NCBI GenBank assembly: GCA_050943075.1
Contig: JBMNOM010000014.1
Span: 1 to 23,618 of the forward strand
DNA length: 23,618 nucleotides
DNA from: CAJKWP01 sp050943075
GTDB taxonomy: Bacteria; Bacillota; Clostridia; Christensenellales; UBA1242
Reading direction: 5' to 3'
A program made the position numbers and the translations under genes. Below the pieces are notes generated by a model. It was not told where the DNA came from. It made no database searches and saw nothing but the letters and a program-made list of their open reading frames with translations. Of this stretch, positions 1-8,352 are shown piece after piece. Positions within the stretch are counted from its first letter, which is position 1. Each line of letters starts with the position of its first letter.

Positions 1-40
1 AATTAATTGAAAATAATTAAACAATTAATTAAAAAATAAA

Positions 41-76
41 TAAAATAAAAAACTGTTAAATTAATAACAGTTTTTT
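41..76 (-). terminator. Rho-independent terminator after gyrA
   Basis: A perfect 12-bp inverted repeat (47-58 with 65-76, core AACTGTTA/TAACAGTT) encloses a 6-nt loop just beyond the gyrA stop. Read on the minus strand, the hairpin runs into a T-rich tract, as an intrinsic terminator should. The arms end in A/T runs, so it could also act on the other strand. Confidence 0.8.
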
Positions 77-80
77 AAAA

Positions 81-2585
81 TTAATTGTTTTCTTTTTCTT
101 CAATTTGAGATGTGATAATTTCCTCAATTGACTCTTCTTCTTTTTCAACTTTTGCAACTGAAACAATTTTTGCTTCATCTCTTAAGCGCATAATTTTAAC
201 ACCCATTGCGCTTCTTGCAAATGATGAAATATCCGAAACTGGTGTTCTAATAATCACTCCGTTGTCGGAGATAATCATTAAGTCTTGGTCTTCATTAACT
301 TGTTTTAAGCAAACAACTTTTCCGGTTTTTTCTGTTATGTTTCCAGCCTTAATTCCTTTGCCACCCCTTGATTGCAAGCGGTAGTCGGAAACTTTTGAGC
401 GTTTGCCATAACCATTTTGTGTGATTGTTATCACTTGTGAATCTTGGTCAATTATTGTTGCGTCAACAATGAAGTCATTTTTTGCTATAGACATGCTCTT
501 CACACCCATTGAATTTCTTCCTGTTGCACGAACATCTTTTTCGCTAAAGCGAATGCATTTTCCAAAGTGAGAGGCAAGCAAGATTTCGTCTTCACCAGTT
601 GAAAGCTTAACTGAAATAAGTTCGTCACCATCAACTAATGTGATTGCAATTTTACCAACTTTTCTAATTGAATCAAACTCTGTTAATTTGGTTTTCTTAA
701 TGAGGCCATCTTTTGTCACCATTAACAAATATTTTTTCTCTTCTGCGTTTTTAAGTGGAATAATTGTTGTCACTTTTTCGTCTTGATCAACTTGAATTAA
801 GTTAACCATTGCTCTGCCCTTGGATTGTCTTGACGCTTCTGGAATTTCATAGGCTTTAATTGTATAAACCTTGCCTTTGTTTGTGAAGAACAACAAGTCG
901 TCATGGGTTGAGGTTGAGAAAATGTTTTCAACAAAATCTTCTTCTTTTGTTTTGTGTGCACTCACACCCACGCCACCACGTTTTTGTGCGCGATATTCAC
1001 TTGTGGACATTCTCTTAATGTATCCAAAATGAGAAACTGAAACAACAACGTCTTCTTTTTCAATTAAGTCCGCAATGTCAATGTCGCCATAATCAATGCT
1101 GATTTCTGTTTTTCTTGGTGAGCCATATTTATTTTTAATTTCTTCAAGTTCGTCATTAATAATTTGAAGCACTCTTGCAGGAGAAGCCAAAATGTCTTTG
1201 AGGTCTGCAATTGTGATTTTAAGTGAAGTAAGTTCTTCTTTAAGTTTGCCAACTTCAAGCCCTGTTAAACGTGCAAGCTTCATTTCCAAAATTGCATTTG
1301 CTTGAATTTCTGTAAGCAAAAATTTTTCCATAAGAGCACTTTGCGCATCTTGTTTGTCGTCGCTTTGTTTAATGATTGCAATAACTTCATCAATGTTTGC
1401 TTGTGCAATCACAAGGCCTTTAACAATGTGTTCTCTTTCTTCTGCTTTGTTAAGGTCAAATTTTGTGCGTCTTGTAATAACATCTTTTTGGTGTTCCAAA
1501 TAATAATATAACACTTCTTTTAAGTTAAGCACTTTTGGTTCGCCATGAACAAGCGCAAGCATTGTAATTCCGCCGCTAACTTGAAGTTGAGTGTATTTGT
1601 AAAGCAAATTCAAAACAACTTGAGCATTTGCGTCTTTTTTAATTTCAACAATAACTCTCATTCCCTCTCTATCACTTTCTTCGCGGATGTCGGAAATGCC
1701 TTCAATGCGTTTTGATTTAACATAGTCTGCCATTTGCACAATGAAGCGCGCTTTGTTAACTTGATAAGGAAGTTCTGTGATTATAATTCTTTGTCTGCCA
1801 TTATGTTCTTCAATTTCTGCTCTGCCACGCACAACAACGCCGCCACGGCCTGTTCTATATGAGTTTTTAAGTGCAGCTCTGCCCATAATTATGCCGCCTG
1901 TTGGATAGTCTGGCGCTGGCACAATGTCAATTAAATCTTCAATTTCAATTTCTGGGTTTGCAATTAACGCTTGTGTTGCATTTATAACTTCAACAAGATT
2001 GTGTGGTGGGATGTTTGTTGCCATACCAACAGCAATTCCGTCTGCACCGTTAACTAAAAGGTTTGGGAATTTTGAAGGAAGCACTCTTGGTTGCATGAGC
2101 GTGTCATCAAAGTTTGGATATTTATCCACAGTGTCTTTGTCGATATCTCTAAGCATTTCTGAAGCAATGCGTGAAAGACGCGCTTCTGTGTATCTTTGTG
2201 CTGCTGGTGGGTCGCCGTCCACAGAACCAAAGTTTCCATGCCCTTCAATTAATGGTTCGTTAATTGAGAAGTCTTGCGCAAGCCTAACAAGTGCATCATA
2301 CACTGATGAGTCGCCGTGTGGGTGATATTTACCCATAACTTCACCGACAATTCTTGCACACTTTTTGTATGGTTTATCGTTAAAGTTGTTAAGTTCGCCC
2401 ATGCTGTATAAAATTCTTCTGTGAACAGGTTTAAGCCCATCTCTAACATCTGGAATTGCTCTTGAAACGTTAACAGCCATTGCGTAAGAAATGAAAGACC
2501 TGCTCATTTCATCTTTAACTTCAACTGTTTTAATAATTGTTTTGTTAAGTTTGTCTTGTAAGACTTGTTTATCGTCTTGTTTCAT
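81..2585 (-). CDS. gyrA: DNA gyrase subunit A
   Basis: This is the breakage-reunion subunit of DNA gyrase, which with GyrB introduces negative supercoils using ATP. The 834-residue length is normal for the family. The catalytic tyrosine is Tyr132 in the AAQRYTEARLS motif. The quinolone-resistance region reads HPHGDSSVYDALVRLAQ near residues 88-104, with Ser93 and Asp97 matching E. coli Ser83 and Asp87, the susceptible-type residues. A GyrA box (QSRGGKG, about residues 738-744) in the C-terminal wrapping domain marks it as gyrase rather than topoisomerase IV ParC. The C-terminus ends in an acidic Glu-rich tail. The ATG is preceded by AAGGAAAG. The gene lies 56 bp after gyrB with no terminator between, so the two form an operon that ends at the hairpin at 41-76. 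Confidence 0.98.
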   Translation of the reverse strand: MKQDDKQVLQDKLNKTIIKTVEVKDEMSRSFISYAMAVNVSRAIPDVRDGLKPVHRRILYSMGELNNFNDKPYKKCARIVGEVMGKYHPHGDSSVYDALVRLAQDFSINEPLIEGHGNFGSVDGDPPAAQRYTEARLSRIASEMLRDIDKDTVDKYPNFDDTLMQPRVLPSKFPNLLVNGADGIAVGMATNIPPHNLVEVINATQALIANPEIEIEDLIDIVPAPDYPTGGIIMGRAALKNSYRTGRGGVVVRGRAEIEEHNGRQRIIITELPYQVNKARFIVQMADYVKSKRIEGISDIREESDREGMRVIVEIKKDANAQVVLNLLYKYTQLQVSGGITMLALVHGEPKVLNLKEVLYYYLEHQKDVITRRTKFDLNKAEEREHIVKGLVIAQANIDEVIAIIKQSDDKQDAQSALMEKFLLTEIQANAILEMKLARLTGLEVGKLKEELTSLKITIADLKDILASPARVLQIINDELEEIKNKYGSPRKTEISIDYGDIDIADLIEKEDVVVSVSHFGYIKRMSTSEYRAQKRGGVGVSAHKTKEEDFVENIFSTSTHDDLLFFTNKGKVYTIKAYEIPEASRQSKGRAMVNLIQVDQDEKVTTIIPLKNAEEKKYLLMVTKDGLIKKTKLTEFDSIRKVGKIAITLVDGDELISVKLSTGEDEILLASHFGKCIRFSEKDVRATGRNSMGVKSMSIAKNDFIVDATIIDQDSQVITITQNGYGKRSKVSDYRLQSRGGKGIKAGNITEKTGKVVCLKQVNEDQDLMIISDNGVIIRTPVSDISSFARSAMGVKIMRLRDEAKIVSVAKVEKEEESIEEIITSQIEEKENN

Positions 2586-2641
2586 TTTTCTTTCCTTTAA
2601 TTTAATTTGTTTAATTAAAATTGTAAGTTTTGTTGTAAATT

Positions 2642-4564
2642 TTAAACGTCAAGTTCTTCAACTAAAAGAGCATTCTTTTCAATGAAGTCGCGTCTTTGAG
2701 CTGGGTCTTCTCCCATTAATTGAGTGAAGATTTCGTCCGCTTCAATTGCGTCTTTCATTTCAATTCTAACAAGTGTTCTTCTTTCTGGGTCCATTGTTGT
2801 ATCCCAAAGTTGATGTGCAGTCATTTCACCAAGACCTTTGTATCTTTGAATTACAATGCCTTTTCTGCCTTCTTGTTGAAGGTGGGCTTCAAGTTCTGCG
2901 TCAGAATAGAAATATTTTTCATCCTTTCCTCTTGACACTTTGTAAAGTGGTGGTTGAGCCGCATACACATAACCTTTTTCAATTAAAGGACGCATATAGC
3001 GGAAGAAGAATGTTAACAACAAAATTCTAATGTGTGAGCCGTCCACGTCGGCATCGGTCATACAAATGATTTTGTGATAACGAAGTTTGCTTTCGTCAAA
3101 TTCTGCACCAATGTTTGCGCCAAACGCTGTCACCATGCTTTTAATTTCGTTATTTTCCAAAATTTTGTGCAACCTTGCTTTTTCCACGTTTAAAATTTTA
3201 CCTCTTAAAGGCAAAATTGCTTGGAAACGTCTGTCGCGGCCTTGTTTTGCTGTGCCACCAGCACTATCACCCTCAACAATGTAAATTTCGCAAAGGCTTG
3301 CGTCTTTTTCACTGCAATCGGCAAGTTTTCCTGGCAAGGTTGTGCTTTCAAGCACGCCTTTTCTTCTGGTTAACTCTCTTGCACTTCTTGCTGCTTCACG
3401 CGCTCTTTGTGCTGTGATGCTTTTCAAGATTAATTCTCTGGCTTCTTTTGGATGTTCTTCCAAATAATCACCAAAACCTTCTTGAACAGCTTTTTCAACA
3501 ATAACTCTCATTTGGCTGTTGCCAAGTTTTGTTTTTGTTTGCCCTTCAAATTGTGGCTCGGTTAATTTAACTGAAATGATTGCTGTGATACCTTCGCGGC
3601 AATCGTCACCAGAAAGCTTTTCATTATCTTTAATAATTTTGTTTTGCACAGCATAGTCGTTAATAACTTTCGTTAACGCATTTTTAAATCCAGTTAAGTG
3701 TGTTCCGCCTTCTTCTGTGTTGATGTTGTTTGCGTAAGAGTGAATAACTTCGTTATAACTGTTGTTGTATTGAAAACAAATTTCCACGCTGCTTTTTTCT
3801 TGTTCTTTTTCAAAATAAATTGGCTCTGGGAAAAGTGGTTCTTTATTTTTGTTAAGGTAATCAACAAACTCAACAATTCCACCTTTAAATTCAAAGTCGT
3901 GTCTTTTTTCTCTGCCTTCACGCCTGTCTTCAAGTGAAAGTTTTAAGCCTTTGTTCAAAAACGCAATTTCTCTAAAACGATTTTTCATTGTTTCATAGTT
4001 AAAGTCTGTGGTTTCAAAAATCAATTCATCTGGCATAAATGTGATTGTTGTTCCGCGTCTATCAGTTGCTTCAAGTTTTTTAAGCCTGTCTTTTGCAACG
4101 CCACGAGAAAATTCAATTTGATGATGAAAACCATTTTGATAAACGTCTACTCTTAAATATGAGCTGAGAGCGTTAACGCAAGACACACCAACGCCGTGAA
4201 GACCGCCAGAAATTTTGTAGCCTTCGCCACCAAACTTCCCACCTGCGTGCAATTTTGTTAAAACAACCTCAACCGCGCTTTTTCCTTCTGAAGGAATAAT
4301 GCCGGTTGGAATACCCCTACCATTATCTTCAACAATCAAAGAGCCGTCTTTATCGATAATCACATTAATTTCTGTGCAATAGCCGGCAAGCGCTTCGTCA
4401 ATTGAGTTGTCAACAACTTCTTGCACAAGGTGATGAAGCCCTCTTTCATCAGTTGACCCAATATACATTCCTGGGCGTTTTCTAACAGGTTCAAGCCCTT
4501 CAAGCACTTGAATGTCAGTTTCGTCATATTTTTTAATTGTTTTGGCATTTAATTCTTCTTGCAT
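2642..4564 (-). CDS. gyrB: DNA gyrase subunit B
   Basis: This is the ATPase/TOPRIM subunit of DNA gyrase, 640 residues, close to the usual length of Firmicutes GyrB. The GHKL ATPase motifs are visible: EVVDNSIDEALAGYC (about 49-63), DNGRGIP (80-86) and GGLHGVGVSCVNALS (120-134). QTKTKLG, carrying the ATP-contacting lysine of the transducer domain, follows. The TOPRIM metal site is EGDSAGG (431-437) with the DADVD triad at 504-508, and the PLRGKILNVEKA motif lies between them. The start ATG has AGAGGTT a few bases upstream. It is the first gene of the gyrB-gyrA operon. There is no recF, dnaN or dnaA next to it, so the common origin-proximal arrangement is not seen here. Confidence 0.98.
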   Translation of the reverse strand: MQEELNAKTIKKYDETDIQVLEGLEPVRKRPGMYIGSTDERGLHHLVQEVVDNSIDEALAGYCTEINVIIDKDGSLIVEDNGRGIPTGIIPSEGKSAVEVVLTKLHAGGKFGGEGYKISGGLHGVGVSCVNALSSYLRVDVYQNGFHHQIEFSRGVAKDRLKKLEATDRRGTTITFMPDELIFETTDFNYETMKNRFREIAFLNKGLKLSLEDRREGREKRHDFEFKGGIVEFVDYLNKNKEPLFPEPIYFEKEQEKSSVEICFQYNNSYNEVIHSYANNINTEEGGTHLTGFKNALTKVINDYAVQNKIIKDNEKLSGDDCREGITAIISVKLTEPQFEGQTKTKLGNSQMRVIVEKAVQEGFGDYLEEHPKEARELILKSITAQRAREAARSARELTRRKGVLESTTLPGKLADCSEKDASLCEIYIVEGDSAGGTAKQGRDRRFQAILPLRGKILNVEKARLHKILENNEIKSMVTAFGANIGAEFDESKLRYHKIICMTDADVDGSHIRILLLTFFFRYMRPLIEKGYVYAAQPPLYKVSRGKDEKYFYSDAELEAHLQQEGRKGIVIQRYKGLGEMTAHQLWDTTMDPERRTLVRIEMKDAIEADEIFTQLMGEDPAQRRDFIEKNALLVEELDV

Positions 4565-4594
4565 TATTAACCTCTATATATATTTATATAATAT

Positions 4595-4623
4595 ATAATA
4601 ATATATAATAAGAAAAAAATCAA
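4595..4623 (-). promoter_or_regulatory. Putative sigma-A-type promoter of gyrB-gyrA
   Basis: On the minus strand, TTGATT (4618-4623) and TATTAT (4595-4600) are separated by exactly 17 bp, about 30 bp before the gyrB start codon. The region is an ATATAT-type low-complexity run, so other -10 registers are possible and the exact start site is uncertain. Confidence 0.5.
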
Positions 4624-4937
4624 GACTTTTACTAAAATACCCCACTTAAAAACACAAAATGACGCTTTTAAACAGGGCAAATTTAAACAATACAAGGTTT
4701 TGTGGGCTGACACACGCATAAGTGAGAATGCCATCAAAATTTTAATGGTATTAAAAGCATTTTTCCTCAAAAGCAAAAAACAAAAAATGCATTTATTTTT
4801 TGCAAAAAAAACACCAATAAAAAACAATCCAAAATTTAAAAACATATTTCTTAAAACCAAAATTAAAACAGTAAAAAGTTAAACACAAAAAAAATCAACC
4901 CATAAAAGAAAAGATAAAACAAACACACCTCAAAACA
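4624..4937. other. Gene-free, A-rich intergenic stretch
   Basis: The whole gap between gyrB and tilS is 418 bp. The tilS terminator is at one end and the gyrB promoter at the other. No coding frame with a ribosome binding site was found between them. The plus strand is strongly A-rich, with C as the next most visible base towards 4937. It contains a 7-bp inverted repeat TTTTAAT/ATTAAAA (4740-4746 with 4750-4756) framed by AATGC (4727-4731) and GCATT (4757-4761). A second hairpin candidate, GCAAAAAA/TTTTTTGC, lies around 4773-4803. No riboswitch or known RNA family was recognised. Confidence 0.5.
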
Positions 4938-4963
4938 AAAAGCACACAAAAATGTGTGCTTTT
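4938..4963 (-). terminator. Rho-independent terminator after tilS
   Basis: A perfect 11-bp stem (AAAAGCACACA 4938-4948 with TGTGTGCTTTT 4953-4963) has a 4-nt loop and lies 20 bp past the tilS stop. On the minus strand the hairpin is followed by TTTTTGTTTT, a good U-tract. Confidence 0.9.
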
Positions 4964-4982
4964 AAAAGTTGTTAATTTGGTT

Positions 4983-6317
4983 TTACTTTTTTGTTAATGT
5001 AATTTTATAAATTGATTTTGTTTTGTCCGTGATTTTAACTTTATCGCTAATTTCAACACCAGCAATAACAAGCACTTCGTTTTCAATTACTAACAGTGGC
5101 AAGGTTTTTCTTTCTCTTGACGCCACCTTTTTGTCCACCAAGAATTTTTTCAAACTCTTTGTGCCGCCGCCAAACTTTTCAAACACATCGCCTTGGCCGG
5201 CGTATCTCCAGTGAGCTGTTTTCACTTTATCTGCGTCAACATAAAGCCCATCTTTTTCATAAGGCGCTGTTAATTGCACGCGTTTAATGTGAAGCACACT
5301 TTCATCTGGTAAAACAAATTTACCCACCTTGAATGGTAAATCCAAAACAAGTTGTTTTTCTGCTTTGTTTTGAAACACAATAAAATCATATTCCTTAATA
5401 ACAACAAGTTTGTTTGGCAAGTGAAGTTTTTTGCCCGTTTCGCCATTTAATGCAAAGTCTGTAATCATTTTAACGTGTTTTCTTTCAATGTCTTTCATAA
5501 CGCCAATGTTTTTAAGCACTCCAAACACAGTTCTGGAAACAAGCGCGCTTGAAACTTCAAAATATCCTTGTGGCACTTTTGCCATTTTGTCCAAGAAGAG
5601 CACATTTTCCAAATTGATTTGGCTTAATATAAACTCGTTATCTCTTGCACAGTCTTCACTGAAATTTGTTATTGCACTCACCGCATTTGGCCATTGTTTT
5701 TGAACAAGTGGCATAATTACATTGCGCACATAGTTGCGAGTATAATCTGATGACAAGTTTGTTTGGTCAACAGTAAATGGAATTGTAAATTCTTTAATAT
5801 AATCGTAAATTTGTTTTTTTGTCACAGCAAGCATTGGCCTAATGTAAACACCATTTCTGCAAGATTCCATCCCCTTAATGCCATTTGCGCCCGCACCTCT
5901 AAACAAGTTCATTAAAACTGTTTCTGCTTGGTCGTCTTTGTGATGTGCCAGTGCAATTTTTGAAACAATTTTTTTTGCAAGCAAAGAGTTAAACACACCA
6001 TATCTCACTTCACGCGCGGCGGTTTCAATGCTTTGTTTGTTTTCTTCTGCAACAAGCTTAACATCAATTTCAAAATCAGAAAGCTTAATGTTGTTTTCAT
6101 CACAAAACTTTTGCACCAAATCAACATCATCTTGCGCCTCAGCACGCAACTTGTGATTAACTGTGATTGCCATTAAGGAAAAGCCAAGTTCGTCTTTTAT
6201 TGAGTTTAACAAATGAAGCAGTGCCATAGAATCAGCACCACCGCTAACAGCAACACCAATTTTGTCGCCTTTTTTAATTAATTTTTTTGCTTCAATTAAT
6301 TCCAAAACTGCTTTCAT
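4983..6317 (-). CDS. tilS: tRNA(Ile)-lysidine synthase
   Basis: TilS uses ATP and lysine to convert the wobble C34 of tRNA-Ile(CAU) to lysidine, so that the tRNA reads AUA codons. It is essential in most bacteria. The N-terminal PP-loop ATPase shows SGGADS at residues 25-30, followed by the family-typical VNHKLRAEAQDD and AHHKDDQAETVLMNLFRGAG segments. The C-terminal TilS domain is present (about 365-440), with the HWRYAGQGD and GGGTKSLKKFLVDKKVASRER region. The 444-residue length is within the family range. The ATG is preceded by AAGGAA. No clear terminator separates it from the upstream yugP-like gene, so some read-through is possible, but it also has a candidate promoter of its own. Confidence 0.97.
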   Translation of the reverse strand: MKAVLELIEAKKLIKKGDKIGVAVSGGADSMALLHLLNSIKDELGFSLMAITVNHKLRAEAQDDVDLVQKFCDENNIKLSDFEIDVKLVAEENKQSIETAAREVRYGVFNSLLAKKIVSKIALAHHKDDQAETVLMNLFRGAGANGIKGMESCRNGVYIRPMLAVTKKQIYDYIKEFTIPFTVDQTNLSSDYTRNYVRNVIMPLVQKQWPNAVSAITNFSEDCARDNEFILSQINLENVLFLDKMAKVPQGYFEVSSALVSRTVFGVLKNIGVMKDIERKHVKMITDFALNGETGKKLHLPNKLVVIKEYDFIVFQNKAEKQLVLDLPFKVGKFVLPDESVLHIKRVQLTAPYEKDGLYVDADKVKTAHWRYAGQGDVFEKFGGGTKSLKKFLVDKKVASRERKTLPLLVIENEVLVIAGVEISDKVKITDKTKSIYKITLTKK

Positions 6318-6342
6318 AATTTTTTCCTTAAAATGAATTTTT

Positions 6343-6371
6343 CTTTTAGTTTACTAAAACCCCTGTGTTAA
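6343..6371 (-). promoter_or_regulatory. Candidate tilS promoter with an overlapping palindrome
   Basis: On the minus strand, TTAACA (6366-6371) lies 17 bp from TAAAAG (6343-6348), a weak -10. A perfect palindrome, TTTTAGT-TT-ACTAAAA (6344-6359, two 7-bp arms), covers the -10 and part of the spacer, 27-42 bp before the tilS start. It has the geometry of a repressor operator, but no regulator is identified and both elements are AT-rich. Confidence 0.3.
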
Positions 6372-6442
6372 TGCCACAACATTTTTTTGCCCAGCTTGGC
6401 GTGTTTTTTGGTTTTTTGTCTTAAATGCAAAAAACATTTGTT

Positions 6443-7165
6443 TTAACCAAATAATTTTGTTTTTTGTGTTAAAAGTGTCCAGCTTAAAATTGCACGCAAA
6501 AAATCGCCAATATATGTTAAAAGTGCAGCATCCAAAAGTTTTTTTGCTTCTTTAAGTTCGTCTTCGTCAAGCACATTTAAAGCTTTAATCATTCCAAGTG
6601 CTTTTTTTGAAGCGTCCTTTTCAATTGACACAGTTGCAAGCTTTACAACAAGCGCAAGCACAAAAATGCCCACGCCACCCGCAAGCGCCACCAAACTTGG
6701 AATTGCGTTCTCGGGGTAAACGAAAAACAATACTACTGCCAAAACAAAAAGCGGAAACATAAAACGCCCTAAAATGCGCGCAGCCAAACTTAAGTTATAA
6801 TGTTTTTTTAAGGTGTTTGAGTTTTCATAGTCTTGCAAAGCATGCCCAAGTTCATGAGCTGTTATTGCAAGTGCTGCCACACTTGAGGAGCCAAAAACTT
6901 TTTCAGAAAGAAAAACAGTTTTTTTTGACGGAATGTAAGCATCTGTTAAATAGCCTTCTCTTTTTCCAACCTTAACAGTTGCACCCAAAAAAGCCATGCT
7001 TACACTTGCGGCAAAGTTGCTTGCAAAAGTGTATGAAGATGCAACATCGTCGTTTAGTTTTTCAAATTTTTCAATTAAGTTATTGCCCGAATAATTTGCA
7101 ATTGAAAGCGCAATTAACAAAACAACAACTGCACAGCCAATGAGAATGTAAAATAAGATGTCCAC
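6443..7165 (-). CDS. Membrane zinc metallopeptidase, YugP family
   Basis: This is a membrane-embedded putative neutral zinc protease of the YugP type. The cellular substrate of the family is not established. The zinc-binding HExxH motif is HELGH at residues 104-108 in the context AITAHELGHALQ. Glu182 in the SIEKDASKKAL segment matches the conserved third-ligand region (VEFNAS in B. subtilis YugP, recalled from memory). Membrane segments lie at about 3-23, 135-150 and 156-178. The C-terminal LLTYIGDFLRAILSW segment matches the family's hydrophobic end. The 240-residue length is slightly above the usual 225-235. The start is GTG, with GAGGG about 10 bases upstream. A TATAAT lies 18-23 bp before the start without a good -35 box. 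The downstream neighbour is tilS. Confidence 0.9.
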   Translation of the reverse strand: MDILFYILIGCAVVVLLIALSIANYSGNNLIEKFEKLNDDVASSYTFASNFAASVSMAFLGATVKVGKREGYLTDAYIPSKKTVFLSEKVFGSSSVAALAITAHELGHALQDYENSNTLKKHYNLSLAARILGRFMFPLFVLAVVLFFVYPENAIPSLVALAGGVGIFVLALVVKLATVSIEKDASKKALGMIKALNVLDEDELKEAKKLLDAALLTYIGDFLRAILSWTLLTQKTKLFG

Positions 7166-7248
7166 TTTTGTTTTTCCCTCTAATTATATTTTACATTTTT
7201 TTTACAAAATTTCAAAACAAACAGAGCGCATTAGCAATTTTAAGCATT

Positions 7249-7275
7249 AAAAAAACAGCCATTAAAGGCTGTTTT
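7249..7275 (-). terminator. Rho-independent terminator after the repeat-protein gene
   Basis: A perfect 9-bp stem, AAAACAGCC (7252-7260) with GGCTGTTTT (7267-7275), has loop ATTAAA. On the minus strand it is followed by a run of seven or more T. It lies only 3 bp after the stop codon of the gene ending at 7279. Confidence 0.9.
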
Positions 7276-7278
7276 AAA

Positions 7279-8178
7279 TTAATCTTGTTTTTCTTCTTGT
7301 GGTTTTTTCTTTCTTGTTGTTTTTTTAAGGGGTTTTTGTTCTTGCTTAACTTCTTCAGTTTCTTCTTTTGCAAGTGTTTGAGTTCGCTCGTCCAACACTT
7401 TTTGTACTTCGACTTTTTTGCGATTTTCTTCTTCTTTTCTTAAAATATTTTTAATGCGCTCTTCTTCTTGAGAATAAACAACAATGCTTGTTTTTGTTTG
7501 GTTTTTAATTTTTCCAGTGATTTGTTGACAAATGATTGCCTTGCCACGCATGAAGTCTACATTGCCTTCGTTGAAAGTTTGAATTTCACTGCTGTCGCAA
7601 AACTCAACAACTTGTCCATTGTTAATTGTGCCAATGGTTGCTGTGTTTAACATGTAATGAATTTTGCCATTCATCATTGTTGTTAATTCAACATTGTTCA
7701 TAATACCAATAATTTCGCCATTAATAAATGTTCCAATTTTGGCTTTATCTCTCACAAACATAAATTGGCCCGAATTAACTGTGGAAATTGCAACTCTATC
7801 GTCAACAAACTTAACTTGTCCACCATTAAATGTTCCAACTTTAACTTTGCCTTTTAAGTATTCAATGAAGCAATCATTAATTGTTGTGATTTTAACATTG
7901 TCTTTAACCACACCAAACTGGCCGCTTTTAACAAGCCCAATTTTAACCTTGCCAGAAACTTCATCCACCACACCACTGTTTAAAATTTGTAATTTGCTTT
8001 TGCCGGAAATGTTTGAAAAATGAGTGTCTGTGGCTTCAAGCACAATTGCTTTGCCTTCAACATTAACATTTTTACATTCAATTAAAATGTGTGCTCCATT
8101 TGACAAAATTAAATTTTCTTCACCTTCGTGAATTGTTGGTTGTGTGATTTTTTCCTTAAATAAATTAAAAAAAGCCAT
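7279..8178 (-). CDS. Predicted 17-residue-repeat beta-solenoid protein
   Basis: I do not recognise a named family. The product is 299 residues with no signal peptide or membrane segment, so it is probably cytoplasmic. Residues 42-228 are eleven gap-free 17-residue units with approximate consensus GKVKIGTxNxGQVxFVx. A degenerate unit precedes them (25-41). Each unit has two short alternating-hydrophobic stretches and a turn near Asn/Gly, as expected for successive turns of a beta-helix. Residues 235-299 form a highly charged Glu/Lys-rich tail that ends in Lys/Arg clusters. The overall plan (solenoid core plus charged tail) recalls bactofilins, but homology is not shown. The chosen ATG follows GGAGG (8184-8188). 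The in-frame GTG at 8190 overlaps that site and is unlikely. It has its own promoter candidate and terminator, so it is probably transcribed alone. Confidence 0.85.
   Translation of the reverse strand: MAFFNLFKEKITQPTIHEGEENLILSNGAHILIECKNVNVEGKAIVLEATDTHFSNISGKSKLQILNSGVVDEVSGKVKIGLVKSGQFGVVKDNVKITTINDCFIEYLKGKVKVGTFNGGQVKFVDDRVAISTVNSGQFMFVRDKAKIGTFINGEIIGIMNNVELTTMMNGKIHYMLNTATIGTINNGQVVEFCDSSEIQTFNEGNVDFMRGKAIICQQITGKIKNQTKTSIVVYSQEEERIKNILRKEEENRKKVEVQKVLDERTQTLAKEETEEVKQEQKPLKKTTRKKKPQEEKQD
7495..8055 (-). repeat. Eleven tandem 51-bp (17-residue) coding repeats
   Basis: The units align without a single gap. Examples in order are GKVKIGLVKSGQFGVVK, DNVKITTINDCFIEYLK, GKVKVGTFNGGQVKFVD, DRVAISTVNSGQFMFVR and DKAKIGTFINGEIIGIM. 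Protein-level periodicity is strict while the DNA has diverged, which suggests an old repeat kept by structural selection and not a recent expansion. Confidence 0.88.
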
Positions 8179-8191
8179 TTTTGCCTCCACT

Positions 8192-8209
8192 ATATACTTT
8201 AGTATATCA
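8192..8209 (-). promoter_or_regulatory. Candidate extended -10 promoter with palindrome
   Basis: On the minus strand the sequence TGATATACT (8201-8209) is an extended -10 box without a clear -35. The perfect palindrome ATATAC-TTTA-GTATAT (8192-8207) overlaps it and stops just before the GGAGG ribosome binding site. A related element, ATACAGTAT, lies at 8254-8262. The palindrome could be an operator or simply part of an AT-rich promoter. Confidence 0.35.
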
Positions 8210-8316
8210 CACCAAATTTTTTTTTAAAACACTTTATTTAAAAAATGCATAATATACAGTATTTTTTATAATTTTAATATTTTAGATATTCAGTAAATTA
8301 AACATTTTTTGCAACA

Positions 8317-8346
8317 AAAAACCTTAACCATTTGATTAAGGTTTTT
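8317..8346 (-). terminator. Rho-independent terminator after the Cys/His/Asp-rich gene
   Basis: A perfect 11-bp stem, AAAAACCTTAA (8317-8327) with TTAAGGTTTTT (8336-8346), has an 8-nt loop and lies 6 bp after the stop at 8353. On the minus strand it is followed by TTTTTTGTT. Confidence 0.88.
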
Positions 8347-8352
8347 GTTTTA

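Noticed and set aside
2122..2130. Perfect DnaA-box-like TTATCCACA
   Set aside because: It is a single copy inside the gyrA coding region, explained by its codons. No cluster of boxes and no dnaA or dnaN nearby, so no origin is called.
1924..2325. 133-residue plus-strand frame inside gyrA
   Set aside because: It is a complement-strand shadow of the highly conserved gyrA catalytic region.
4567..4860. 97-residue minus-strand frame before gyrB
   Set aside because: It has no ribosome binding site, hydrophobic low-complexity content from T-rich DNA, and runs through the gyrB promoter.
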